Shown one piece after another: positions 1 through 7,834 of a stretch of 38,639 nucleotides of DNA. The notes under the pieces are model-generated. The model was not told where the DNA came from. It saw nothing but the letters and a program-made list of their open reading frames with translations, and did not search any database. Source of the DNA: an uncultured Methanobrevibacter sp. (GTDB taxonomy: Archaea > Methanobacteriota > Methanobacteria > Methanobacteriales > Methanobacteriaceae); assembly GCF_947166415.1 (NCBI RefSeq), contig NZ_CAMVEE010000020.1, positions 1 to 38,639 on the forward strand, given 5' to 3'. A program made the translations under genes and the position numbers. Numbering within the stretch: position 1 is the stretch's first letter; every line of letters begins with the position of its first letter.

Positions 1-57
1 ATTAGCTATTTCGTATAGGTGATGGGTTTCAGCTTCTAATCTGTCAAAATAATCCAT
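1..57 (-). CDS. polC: DNA polymerase D large subunit (DP2), N-terminal fragment
   Basis: Only the first 19 codons lie in the window; the gene runs off the left edge on the minus strand. The peptide reads MDYFDRLEAETHHLYEIAN. From memory, archaeal family D polymerase large subunits open in this way, with MDYF, then LE..T and YEIA. A GGCGAT ribosome-binding site lies just upstream of the ATG. PolD is the replicative polymerase of Euryarchaeota. The gene is divergent from the coiled-coil gene at 257. The call depends on very few residues and no catalytic region is visible, so it is tentative. Confidence 0.5.
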   Translation of the reverse strand, partial: MDYFDRLEAETHHLYEIAN

Positions 58-145
58 TTTATCGCCACAAATTACAAAAATTAATTCAGTAATAATCTAT
101 TGATTCTCATAATATTAATAGTATTTGATGATGTGAAAATCCGCA

Positions 146-187
146 ATTTTTCATGAAAAATCATGTTGAAAAATATTTAAATATATT
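146..187 (+). promoter_or_regulatory. Promoter region of the coiled-coil gene, with a palindrome
   Basis: A perfect 16-bp palindrome, ATTTTTCATGAAAAAT, lies at 146-161. A TATA-like box, TTTAAATATATT, lies at 176-187, about 70 bp before the ATG at 257. The palindrome sits just upstream of the box and could be an operator shared with the divergent gene. Palindromes made of A and T runs are common in such DNA, so the operator role is inference. Confidence 0.4.
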
Positions 188-256
188 GTAAAAGATACCT
201 TTAAATTGTAATCGGTAGTCGAACTTTATTTTATTATTGCTATTTTGGTGATAAAA

Positions 257-1414
257 ATGTCAAACAAGAAACCAGTAAATGCCATGTATGGTAGCAAAAT
301 GAGTTTGAATCTTGACAAACTCAAGAAAGACAGTAAAAAAAATGAAGAAAAAGTTGAGGAAGTTCCGGTTGACGTCGAACCTGTTGAAGAAAAAGTCGTA
401 GAAGACATCAAGGAAGATGTTGAGGAAGTTCCTGCAGAAGATGAAACCGAAGAAGAAACCTCTGAGGAGGTTGTTGATGAAGTTCCTGAAGAGGAAGTAG
501 TTGAAGAAGCTTCTGATGATGTTGTTGAAGAAGTAGTTGAAGAGGAAGCTGTTGAAGAACCTGCTGCAGAAGAGGTTGTTGAAGAACCTGTTGAAGAGGA
601 AGCTGTTGAAGAACCTGCTGCAGAAGAGGTTGTTGAGGAAGCTCCTGAAGAGGAAGTAGTTGAAAAAGCTCCAAAAGCAGAGTCCAATGAAAGATCCATA
701 GATAGCTTGAAAAAGGAAATTGCCGAAAAGGCAGAAAAGCTATCCAACCAATCAAGCGAACTCAACTATTTGACCAATAAGATAATTCCAAAGCTCAAAA
801 AAGAGAATTCCGAGCTGAAAAGCCTTAAGATGGAATTGACAGACGCTTTGGAAAAAAGTACCAGAAAATACTTCGATCAGTTGGATATCAATGCTGATTT
901 GACTGACAAGATAGGAAAACTTGGTGCTGATGCGGCCGTCAATAAGGTAAGGGCCGACAAACTTGAAAAAGAACTTGGAACAATTAAAGATGAATACGAA
1001 GCTAAAATCGCTGATTTGAAAAAGGAAATCGAGTCAATCGACCTTTCAGAAATCGATACCTTAAAGGATGCAAATCAAAAATTAAACAATAAAATCAGTG
1101 AGCTTAAAGGCAAATTGGACAGTTCCAAGGACAAAAACAGCCAACTTCAAGATGAAGTCGACGAGCTAAGAAAAGACTTGATTGAAATAGGCGATTATAA
1201 GGATGAAGTGGATAGGCAAAACAATCAGACCATTTCCAAATACGAAGAGGAAGTGTCTTCACTCAAGACACAACTGAAAGTTAAGGAAAGCAGTTATGAC
1301 AAGCTATCCAACGAATCAAACAAGGCCATTTCCGATTTGAGAAAGCAAGTCGCAAAACTTGAAGAGGCATTGGAAGAAAAATCCAATAAAGGATTGTTCA
1401 AAAGATTCAAATAG
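257..1414 (+). CDS. Glu/Val-rich low-complexity and coiled-coil protein, unknown function
   Basis: The protein has 385 residues. I place the start at ATG 257, because GGTG at 247-250 is well spaced for it; an in-frame GTG at 245 precedes that site. Residues about 1-28 are basic. Residues about 30-145 are a very acidic, Pro/Val/Glu-rich stretch with an internal duplication. Residues about 150-375 form a long heptad-rich coiled coil with KLEKEL- and DLKKEI-type segments. The C-terminus, KGLFKRFK, is short, basic and amphipathic, which could touch membrane or nucleic acid. There is no signal peptide and no membrane segment, so it should be cytoplasmic. I do not recognise a family. It stands divergent from a probable replicative polymerase gene, but no functional link can be drawn from that. 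Confidence 0.85.
   Translation: MSNKKPVNAMYGSKMSLNLDKLKKDSKKNEEKVEEVPVDVEPVEEKVVEDIKEDVEEVPAEDETEEETSEEVVDEVPEEEVVEEASDDVVEEVVEEEAVEEPAAEEVVEEPVEEEAVEEPAAEEVVEEAPEEEVVEKAPKAESNERSIDSLKKEIAEKAEKLSNQSSELNYLTNKIIPKLKKENSELKSLKMELTDALEKSTRKYFDQLDINADLTDKIGKLGADAAVNKVRADKLEKELGTIKDEYEAKIADLKKEIESIDLSEIDTLKDANQKLNNKISELKGKLDSSKDKNSQLQDEVDELRKDLIEIGDYKDEVDRQNNQTISKYEEEVSSLKTQLKVKESSYDKLSNESNKAISDLRKQVAKLEEALEEKSNKGLFKRFK
536..643 (+). repeat. Near-perfect 54-bp tandem duplication within the acidic domain
   Basis: Bases 536-589 and 590-643 are two adjacent copies of an 18-codon unit encoding VEEEAVEEPAAEEVVEEP. They differ only in the last few bases. Shorter VEE/EVVEE units surround them. In-frame length variation of this acidic linker is therefore likely between strains. 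Confidence 0.85.
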
Positions 1415-1446
1415 ATGATTAATTTCATCTATAACTTATTTTTTTT
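1411..1446 (+). terminator. Hairpin plus T-run abutting the next start codon
   Basis: ATAGATGA at 1411-1418 pairs perfectly with TCATCTAT at 1425-1432 around a 6-nt loop. A run of eight T follows at 1439-1446 and touches the ATG at 1447. It overlaps the stop codon of the coiled-coil gene and looks like an intrinsic terminator for it. The T-run occupies the place where the downstream gene would need a ribosome-binding site. Confidence 0.6.
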
Positions 1447-1917
1447 ATGAAGACTGATGCTTATTTTATGAATGAAGCCATTGCGGAAGCTGAAAAATCC
1501 CTGGCTGAAGGAGGCATACCTATCGGTGCAGTGCTGGTTAAGGATGATGAAATCATTTCCAGAGGACACAATAGGCTTATCCAAAACGGCTCCGTACTTC
1601 TGCATGCGGAAATGGATGCTATCGAAAATGCAGGCCGTCTGAATCATGAGGATTATGTAAAGTGCACATTATACACCACACTGTCCCCATGTCCGATGTG
1701 TTCCGGTGCGGTGATACTGTACAACATACCGAAAGTCGTGATAGGCGAAAACACAACACTGATGGGTGCGGAAGGCCTGCTTGAATGCAATGATGTTGAA
1801 GTGGTGGTCCTGAATGACGCCAAATGCAGGGACCTGTTTTTGGATTTCATAAGCGAAAATCCTGAAGTTTGGGATGGCGAACTTGCGAAAGTGGGAAACA
1901 CAACCGAGGTGAAATGA
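1447..1917 (+). CDS. Cytosine deaminase of the yeast FCY1 type (CDA fold, zinc)
   Basis: The protein has 156 residues. The zinc site of the cytidine-deaminase superfamily is visible: H53-A-E55 supplies one ligand and the catalytic glutamate, and P81-C-P-M-C85 supplies two cysteines. Beyond these motifs it follows yeast cytosine deaminase closely as I recall it: GHN near residue 41, GRL at 63-65, TLYTTLSPC, the YNIPKVVIGEN block, and a tail of the form FI..P..W with W142. The predicted reaction is cytosine to uracil plus ammonia, as base salvage. A tRNA adenosine deaminase (TadA) or guanine deaminase is less likely given that tail. No Shine-Dalgarno precedes ATG 1447 or the alternative ATG 1468, because a T-run sits there. 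The gene overlaps the next one (ATGA). Confidence 0.8.
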   Translation: MKTDAYFMNEAIAEAEKSLAEGGIPIGAVLVKDDEIISRGHNRLIQNGSVLLHAEMDAIENAGRLNHEDYVKCTLYTTLSPCPMCSGAVILYNIPKVVIGENTTLMGAEGLLECNDVEVVVLNDAKCRDLFLDFISENPEVWDGELAKVGNTTEVK

Positions 1918-2294
1918 TGGAGATTATTGTAACTGACGAACGTGATGAAAGGTTTATAGAGTTTTGCGATTCATTCGGCTGTTCGGTGGAGGAACCTCAG
2001 GTAGTGCTGCTTCTAAACAGCTTCAAAAAGATCGTAGGCTGCGCCAGCTTCAAGGTGTATGATTCAGAGTCCTGCGAAATAACAACATTGTTCTTGAACT
2101 CATACGATGACCGTGAGAGAATCGCCTACAAACTGATCAGGCAATTGGAGAAAATAGCTATTGACTATGAATTCAAAAGCGTCGTCGTCAGCTTCGACAG
2201 CAGGGAAGATATCCTTATCGAGATATTTGAAAAATTGGATTATCGCTTTGTAGATGATTTGCTGATGAAAAAAGAGTTTAAAAGTTTGATTTAA
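1917..2294 (+). CDS. GNAT-like N-acetyltransferase domain protein
   Basis: The protein has about 125 residues. Two adjacent ATGs occur at 1914 and 1917. The GAGGTG site at 1906-1911 favours 1917, giving MEIIVTDERD. The second half looks like the C-terminal half of a GNAT fold: a beta strand (CEITTLFL), a DDRERIAYKLI helix in the acetyl-CoA loop position, a KSVVVSF strand, then EIFEKLDYRFVDDLLMKKEF, which resembles the usual 'kLGF....MkK.L' ending. The R/Q-x-x-G-x-G/A acetyl-CoA signature is degenerate, so activity is uncertain. The gene is translationally coupled to the deaminase, whose stop overlaps these ATGs. The substrate is unknown. Confidence 0.6.
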   Translation: MEIIVTDERDERFIEFCDSFGCSVEEPQVVLLLNSFKKIVGCASFKVYDSESCEITTLFLNSYDDRERIAYKLIRQLEKIAIDYEFKSVVVSFDSREDILIEIFEKLDYRFVDDLLMKKEFKSLI

Positions 2295-2417
2295 CTAATT
2301 TTTAAAATGCTTATTTTAATGTCCCTGATTCATACTTTTAAAATGATTATCCTTTTAAAGCAATATTTCATTGGTTTTTATTGAATGTTTTTTGACTTTT
2401 TTTGCGCTGCAGTTGTT
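2295..2417. other. AT-rich spacer between the GNAT-like gene and the adhesin leader
   Basis: A short T-run follows the stop at about 2301-2305, with further T-runs at about 2374-2404. I see no gene or RNA. Homology to the second leader copy begins at the right edge of this stretch, at GCGTTTC 2418-2424. Confidence 0.5.
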
Positions 2418-2659
2418 GCGTTTCTGGAAACATTTCGCAATGTTTATATTATTGTGCGCATATAAACTAATCTTGTAAAGCAAATGTTATTATGTATAAA
2501 GTATATTTTAATAAATTTGCTTTATTATTTGATAACAGTTAGTTTAATTAATCACTTCAAACTAAGTTATTAATAGTTATTGAGATCGTACTTTTGAAAG
2601 CTTCATTGATTTTATAAATTTAGTTTAAACTAATTATTAAATTAAATGGGGACTTAAAT
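2418..2659 (+). promoter_or_regulatory. Adhesin leader, copy 1: promoter, inverted repeats and long 5' region of A1
   Basis: The stretch is similar along its length to 18359-18607. TATA-like boxes lie at about 2442-2449 (TTTATATT) and 2611-2619 (TTTATAAAT). The first would give a leader of roughly 190 nt, the second a short one. A perfect 14-bp palindrome, TTAGTTTAAACTAA, sits at 2620-2633. The same half-sites occur at 2539-2545 (TTAGTTT) and 2559-2565 (AAACTAA). The block around GAGATCGTACTTTTGAAAG is nearly unchanged between copies. GGGGA at 2648-2652 is the ribosome-binding site for the TTG start of A1. Operator or RNA-structure roles are inference. Confidence 0.7.
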
Positions 2660-5074
2660 TTGAAATTAAATAAACTCATCTTAGTTAGTTTATTTTTACT
2701 GGCAATCCTATGTTTGGGTGCCGTCAGTGCACAGGAAGTGACTTCCCAAACAGATGTAGGGCAGAATCAGGATGATTTGATTCCTGTTCCGGAAGTTAGT
2801 GAAGATACAACTATCGAAGATACACAAATAGCAAGTATTAACGATAACGATAAACTGACTGCATCAGATGAGGATACTGTTGGAATTGCGGAAGAAAAAG
2901 AAGTTTCTGCAGTCGAAACACTTGATGTGATTTCAGACAACGGAACTTCCGGCAACGAATCCGATAGTATCACTGTCGATGTGACAAACGTATACAAGGG
3001 TGAGAACAATACAATCACTGTAACTGTACCTGAAGCAACAGGAACTGTAGAGATTACCGTGGGTAACATAACATACACTCCAAGCTTTGTTGATGGTGTG
3101 GCTACACAAACTATTTCTCAATACGATGACGGACTGAACACCGTAACAGTCAAATATAATGATATCATTAAAGAAACTGTTTTTAAGGCGCTTGACGGTG
3201 TTGTGACCAATGAGACTTTTTCCGATTACTTTGAAATTGTTGGCAAGTATTATGAATTAATGAGCTTTATTCCTGAAGGTGCGACTTTAGACTTTAGGGG
3301 TGTTGTTCATGTTGAATATTCATTTGACAACGCTCTAAGGATTAATATTAACAAGCCGATTAATATAATTTCATCCACCAAGGATGGGGTGATTGATTAT
3401 ATGGGAAACTTGTGGGTTCTTGCCACTGCTGATGGCTGTAATTTCTCAAATATTGAGTCAGTAGGTGGTATAACTGTTTTTTCTTATAATTTTGCCTTAA
3501 GCAATTCATTTGTTTCTTATTTTTCTGGTAATGATTATTGCAAAGTATCAAACTCAACATTTGATTCATCATTTGACCTTGGATCTAATTCAGTAATTTC
3601 AAATTGTACTATTAATAGCCAATGGGGAACTGGGATTCACAAATTTGATAATGTCACTGTAACTGATTCTACTTTTAATCAGGGCATTCTAATAAGGGCT
3701 AATCAGGCCGCCATACCTAATGTTGACTTTATAATATCAAATTGTATTATCAATGGTGATTTGACATTAACTAATGTGGGAGATACTTTAATTGAAAAAA
3801 ATGTTATTTTCGGTAGTATTACAATTAAAGGTAAAAATATTCATATTAAAAATAATACTGTTAGGGCATACTCATCTAATTATGCCGTTTCAATTGCTTC
3901 TACAAGTGATAAGGATAATGTGATTGTAGATAATGTCCTTTATTCAAAAAATTATTGTGGAAATAACGCAGTTTCATTGAATAATTGGGCTGTAAACACA
4001 ATTGAAAACAATACTCCTACACAGATTGATTTGGGAATCAATATGACTGTAGACACTATATTTTACGATGAAAACACTACAGTTACAGTAAATATGTCTG
4101 GTGTTGAAGGCAATGTTACATTCTATCTCAATAATCAACCGATATCTGTTGTTGAATTAAGCAACGGCATTGCAACACAAATTATTGATGGAATGTATAA
4201 CGTCGGTTCCAATGATATTTCCGCAGTATATGAAGACAAAATAAATGATCTTTACGCTATAAATCGCATTTCATTAACTGTAAACAAAGTCGATTGTATT
4301 GTTGGATTGGTTTATGATAATGCAACTGAAGGAAAAACAACCACTGTTGATGTAGTTTTACCTAGTGATGCAAATGGTACTATTATTTTCACCATAACTA
4401 ATGGAGATTATACCATTACAATCAATCAGGTTGCAAATGGCAGTCAGAATATAATCAAGATTCCTGCATTGTTTGAAGGTAATTACACAATTTCTGCTGT
4501 TTTCAACAGCATTAAGTATGTGGTCAATTCTTCTAGCGGAATTATCAGTTTTGTTCATGTTCCTGTGTATAAGTTGTCTGCTAAGGCTATTAGTATGGAT
4601 TATTATGATGGAACCAAGTATAAGGTTCTTGTAACCAAGGATGGTAAGGCTGTCGGAGCTGGTGAAATCGTAAAAATCACATTCAACGGCAAAACCACAA
4701 GCGTAAAAACCGATAAAAACGGTTACGCAACACTAGCATTAAACGCAGCTCCAAAAACATACACAATAAAAGCCGTATACCAAGGAAAAACAATATCAAC
4801 CAAAGTAGTAATCAAAAACGTCTTAAAAGCAAACAACTTAGCTAAGAAAAAAGCAACAACAATCAAATACACAGCTACCCTCAAAAACAGCAAAGGCAAA
4901 GCGATTGCAGGAAAAGTAGTAAAATTCAAAATCAAAGGAAAAACATACTCTGCAAAAACCAACAGCAAAGGAGTAGCAACAGTAGCACTCAAGAACTTAG
5001 CCGTCGGAAAATACTACATCATATCCTCATACGGAACATGCACAGTTAAAAAACTAATAACAATCAACAAATAA
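2660..5074 (+). CDS. Adhesin-like surface protein A1 (beta-helix and Ig-like repeats)
   Basis: The protein has 804 residues and starts at TTG with GGGGA seven bases upstream. Residues 1-25 are a signal peptide ending near AVSA. Residues about 26-100 are an acidic linker. An Ig-like domain spans about 104-178 (VTNVYKGENNT, TVPEATGTVEI). A right-handed beta-helix of NosD/pectate-lyase type spans about 185-450, with the motif INKPINIISSTKDG and many N-x-T/S sites. Two more Ig-like domains span about 455-630. A basic tandem Ig-like module fills 631-804, with repeats of the form KTDKNGYATL and KTNSKGVATV. There is no C-terminal membrane helix, so attachment to the wall (probably pseudomurein) would be through the basic tail. 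That role is inferred from the family. A2 follows after 12 bases, so they are co-transcribed. Confidence 0.9.
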   Translation: MKLNKLILVSLFLLAILCLGAVSAQEVTSQTDVGQNQDDLIPVPEVSEDTTIEDTQIASINDNDKLTASDEDTVGIAEEKEVSAVETLDVISDNGTSGNESDSITVDVTNVYKGENNTITVTVPEATGTVEITVGNITYTPSFVDGVATQTISQYDDGLNTVTVKYNDIIKETVFKALDGVVTNETFSDYFEIVGKYYELMSFIPEGATLDFRGVVHVEYSFDNALRININKPINIISSTKDGVIDYMGNLWVLATADGCNFSNIESVGGITVFSYNFALSNSFVSYFSGNDYCKVSNSTFDSSFDLGSNSVISNCTINSQWGTGIHKFDNVTVTDSTFNQGILIRANQAAIPNVDFIISNCIINGDLTLTNVGDTLIEKNVIFGSITIKGKNIHIKNNTVRAYSSNYAVSIASTSDKDNVIVDNVLYSKNYCGNNAVSLNNWAVNTIENNTPTQIDLGINMTVDTIFYDENTTVTVNMSGVEGNVTFYLNNQPISVVELSNGIATQIIDGMYNVGSNDISAVYEDKINDLYAINRISLTVNKVDCIVGLVYDNATEGKTTTVDVVLPSDANGTIIFTITNGDYTITINQVANGSQNIIKIPALFEGNYTISAVFNSIKYVVNSSSGIISFVHVPVYKLSAKAISMDYYDGTKYKVLVTKDGKAVGAGEIVKITFNGKTTSVKTDKNGYATLALNAAPKTYTIKAVYQGKTISTKVVIKNVLKANNLAKKKATTIKYTATLKNSKGKAIAGKVVKFKIKGKTYSAKTNSKGVATVALKNLAVGKYYIISSYGTCTVKKLITINK
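4550..5074 (+). repeat. 525-bp 3' module shared with A2 (copy in A1)
   Basis: This stretch matches 7262-7786 at a constant offset of 2712 bp. The first 403 bp (4550-4952) are identical as far as I can read. Differences cluster in the last 120 bp, where several encode changed residues (A/V, I/V, T/A, N/K). Upstream of 4550 the genes diverge quickly. The sharp left edge fits recent gene conversion or a module duplication. Confidence 0.9.
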
Positions 5075-5086
5075 GGGGATTTTATA

Positions 5087-7786
5087 ATGAACTTTAATAA
5101 AATTATATTAATTAGCTTATTATTACTGGCCATTGTCAGTTTTGGAGCTGTTAGTGCAGCGGATAATGCAACTGATGATGCAACAACATTAACTGTGCAA
5201 CCAACTTCAGACGATATGGCTATTCAAGATAGCGAATTAGACAGTAATTTGGCATTGGAAGATAATGTTGAAGAAGAAAATGTACTTGAAACTGCCGATT
5301 CAGGCGGTGAAATAGTTTCTGGTGAAAACGAAGAAGTGTTAAATGATCCTGTGTCATTTGTCATAACCAATGAAACTTTCAATAACTATTTTGACAGTGA
5401 AGGCAGATTATTGGATTCAGTACCTGAAGGGGCAACATTGGACTTCCAGGGTTCCATTGTAGCATCCGATAATATTAAAGCGATTTACATCAATAAATCA
5501 GTAAATATTATTTCATCAACCAAGGATGCAACAATTACATTAAACACAGTAAATGGTGAATTGGGAAAAGAGAATATTGCTGGTAGGTTTATGATTGATA
5601 GCGTTTCAGCAGTTATAATCAAAGATATTGTGTTTAACAGAACTCAAATGTTAATATTTGACTCAAGCAGTGTTGTTTTAGACAATATCAGCTTGATTTC
5701 TGATAATTACAGGATTGTTGAAGAAGGTAGTAGTGCACAAATACGTAAAACTCCTTTCATGAAACTTTCTAATATTAATGGTTTCACATTGAAAAATAGT
5801 TACTTATATCTTCACAATATTGGATCTAAGATTATTGATTTCACTGATACAAAAGAAGTTTTGATAGATAATAATACTATATATGGATATGCGGATGAGC
5901 CTAATAATGAACAAAGAGTTAACGGCGTGATTATGTTCTCAAATTACGTTGACACATCTGTAAATATCACTAATAATAATATTGATGTCAAAGAGTATAT
6001 GGTTGCCAATAATATTTTAGCCAAAAATATTTTGTTTGAGAATAATACCCTAACACATCAAGACGCATACAATGCTGTTGCGTTGAATTTTGCTTTAGGC
6101 CAATCTGGTCAATCCGAAAGGATTATTGTGAGAAATAATAATCTTATGAGGATGGATTTAAATGGACCTACTACTATGTACAATAACATAGTTGCTTTTA
6201 CAGTAACTTCTAACAATGGTATATTGATGTATAATAATACAATAGGTAATGCTTTATCTGTTAAAGCAGATAGTACTCTTTACAATAATACTGTTAGCGG
6301 TCCTACAACATTGGATGGGAATAATATCATTTTAAAAGATTCTAATGTTTCTGCAGTTACTATTAGTAAAAATATGAAAAATATTACAGTAGAAAATAAT
6401 AATATTGTTGGTTCAGTTTCCATCACATCTACAGAAACATATGTCCGAAATAACACAATTGTTGGAAATATCGCCATAAAGAATCCGGGTGCTTGTGAAA
6501 TTAAAGACAACACAATAAACGGTGCAATAACAATCTCTTCTAAAGCATCAGTTATTCAAAACAACATCATCAATGCTCAAAATGCAAATTATGCTGTTAC
6601 CATTAACAGTAATAAAAATTATATAAACAATGTAATTTCCAATAACAGGCTTTATTCCAAGCTTTATTGTGGTGACAATTCTGTTTCATATAATGAAAAT
6701 TATATTAATACCGTTGAGCATAACACTCCTGCAACCCAAATCGATATTCCAGTCAATTTGACAATGGACGTCATTTCCTATGATGAGAACACAACTCTTG
6801 TTGTGAACATGCCAGGTTATGAAGGCAATGTTTCAATCGATGTAAATGGTGAAAAACATGTTGTTGAGCTCGTTAACGGCATTGCATCATATGTAATAAC
6901 CAAATATAATTTAGGCACCAACAATGTTGAAGTTATCTATGAAGATGATGTAAACGATATTTGGGCTATCAATCACACAGCATTTACTGTAAATAAGGTA
7001 GGCGTTTGTCCTATTGAACTAGTTTATGAAAATGCGACTGAGGGCAAGATTGCTAATGTTAATTTGGTATTGCCTAGCGATGCAAACGGCACTATCGTAT
7101 TTGAAATAACAAATGGAATATACACTGTTGATATCACTCTAAACGCTAACGGCACCAACAACATAATTACCTTGCCTGGTTTGTTTGAAGGCAATTATAC
7201 AATGTCTGCTACCTTTTCAAGCGTAAAATATGTAACAAACTCAACAAGTGCAACTATTAGCTTTGTTCATGTTCCTGTGTATAAGTTGTCTGCTAAGGCT
7301 ATTAGTATGGATTATTATGATGGAACCAAGTATAAGGTTCTTGTAACCAAGGATGGTAAGGCTGTCGGAGCTGGTGAAATCGTAAAAATCACATTCAACG
7401 GCAAAACCACAAGCGTAAAAACCGATAAAAACGGTTACGCAACACTAGCATTAAACGCAGCTCCAAAAACATACACAATAAAAGCCGTATACCAAGGAAA
7501 AACAATATCAACCAAAGTAGTAATCAAAAACGTCTTAAAAGCAAACAACTTAGCTAAGAAAAAAGCAACAACAATCAAATACACAGCTACCCTCAAAAAC
7601 AGCAAAGGCAAAGCGATTGCAGGAAAAGTAGTAAAATTCAAAATCAAAGGAAAAACATACTCTGTAAAAACCAACAGCAAAGGAGTAGCAACAGTAGCAC
7701 TTAAAAACTTAGCCGTTGGAAAATACTACATCGTATCATCATACGGAGCATGCACAGTTAAAAAACTAATAACAATAAAAAAATAA
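5087..7786 (+). CDS. Adhesin-like surface protein A2
   Basis: The protein has 899 residues. ATG 5087 is preceded by GGGGA directly after the A1 stop. Residues 1-25 are a signal peptide close to that of A1 (KIILISLLLLAIVSFGAVSA). An acidic linker runs to about 88. There is no N-terminal Ig-like domain as in A1 and A3. A long beta-helix spans about 90-555 with ISSTKDA and many NN-N-T turns. Two Ig-like domains span about 555-725. The basic tandem Ig-like tail at 726-899 is nearly the same as in A1. There is no membrane anchor. Numerous N-x-S/T sequons suggest N-glycosylation. It is the second gene of the A1-A2 transcript and has a hairpin and T-run after the stop. Confidence 0.9.
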   Translation: MNFNKIILISLLLLAIVSFGAVSAADNATDDATTLTVQPTSDDMAIQDSELDSNLALEDNVEEENVLETADSGGEIVSGENEEVLNDPVSFVITNETFNNYFDSEGRLLDSVPEGATLDFQGSIVASDNIKAIYINKSVNIISSTKDATITLNTVNGELGKENIAGRFMIDSVSAVIIKDIVFNRTQMLIFDSSSVVLDNISLISDNYRIVEEGSSAQIRKTPFMKLSNINGFTLKNSYLYLHNIGSKIIDFTDTKEVLIDNNTIYGYADEPNNEQRVNGVIMFSNYVDTSVNITNNNIDVKEYMVANNILAKNILFENNTLTHQDAYNAVALNFALGQSGQSERIIVRNNNLMRMDLNGPTTMYNNIVAFTVTSNNGILMYNNTIGNALSVKADSTLYNNTVSGPTTLDGNNIILKDSNVSAVTISKNMKNITVENNNIVGSVSITSTETYVRNNTIVGNIAIKNPGACEIKDNTINGAITISSKASVIQNNIINAQNANYAVTINSNKNYINNVISNNRLYSKLYCGDNSVSYNENYINTVEHNTPATQIDIPVNLTMDVISYDENTTLVVNMPGYEGNVSIDVNGEKHVVELVNGIASYVITKYNLGTNNVEVIYEDDVNDIWAINHTAFTVNKVGVCPIELVYENATEGKIANVNLVLPSDANGTIVFEITNGIYTVDITLNANGTNNIITLPGLFEGNYTMSATFSSVKYVTNSTSATISFVHVPVYKLSAKAISMDYYDGTKYKVLVTKDGKAVGAGEIVKITFNGKTTSVKTDKNGYATLALNAAPKTYTIKAVYQGKTISTKVVIKNVLKANNLAKKKATTIKYTATLKNSKGKAIAGKVVKFKIKGKTYSVKTNSKGVATVALKNLAVGKYYIVSSYGACTVKKLITIKK
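7262..7786 (+). repeat. 525-bp 3' module shared with A1 (copy in A2)
   Basis: This is the partner of 4550-5074. Both copies show the same internal switch in codon style. T- and G-ending codons are common in the first part, to about 7380. A-ending codons (GTA, ACA, GGA, AAA) dominate after it. The module therefore looks like a mosaic. Confidence 0.9.
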
Positions 7787-7819
7787 GGAATTTTTATTAA
7801 TTCCTTTTTTTATTTTTTT
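7787..7819 (+). terminator. Hairpin and T-run after A2
   Basis: GGAATT pairs with AATTCC around a short loop, and long T-runs follow up to the A3 ribosome-binding site at 7823. It would end or attenuate the A1-A2 transcript before A3. No clear TATA box fits in the 48-bp gap, so A3 may depend on read-through. Confidence 0.6.
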
Positions 7820-7834
7820 TTAGGAGGTAGTGTA

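Noticed and set aside
226..765. Long minus-strand Ser/Thr-rich frame opposite the coiled-coil gene
   Set aside because: It is the mirror image of the GAA/GTT-rich repeat codons on the plus strand, has no ribosome-binding site of its own, and overlaps a convincing gene.
4550..7786. Insertion sequence or other mobile element carrying the repeated 525-bp module
   Set aside because: The repeats are in-frame coding domains with no terminal inverted repeats, target-site duplications or transposase.
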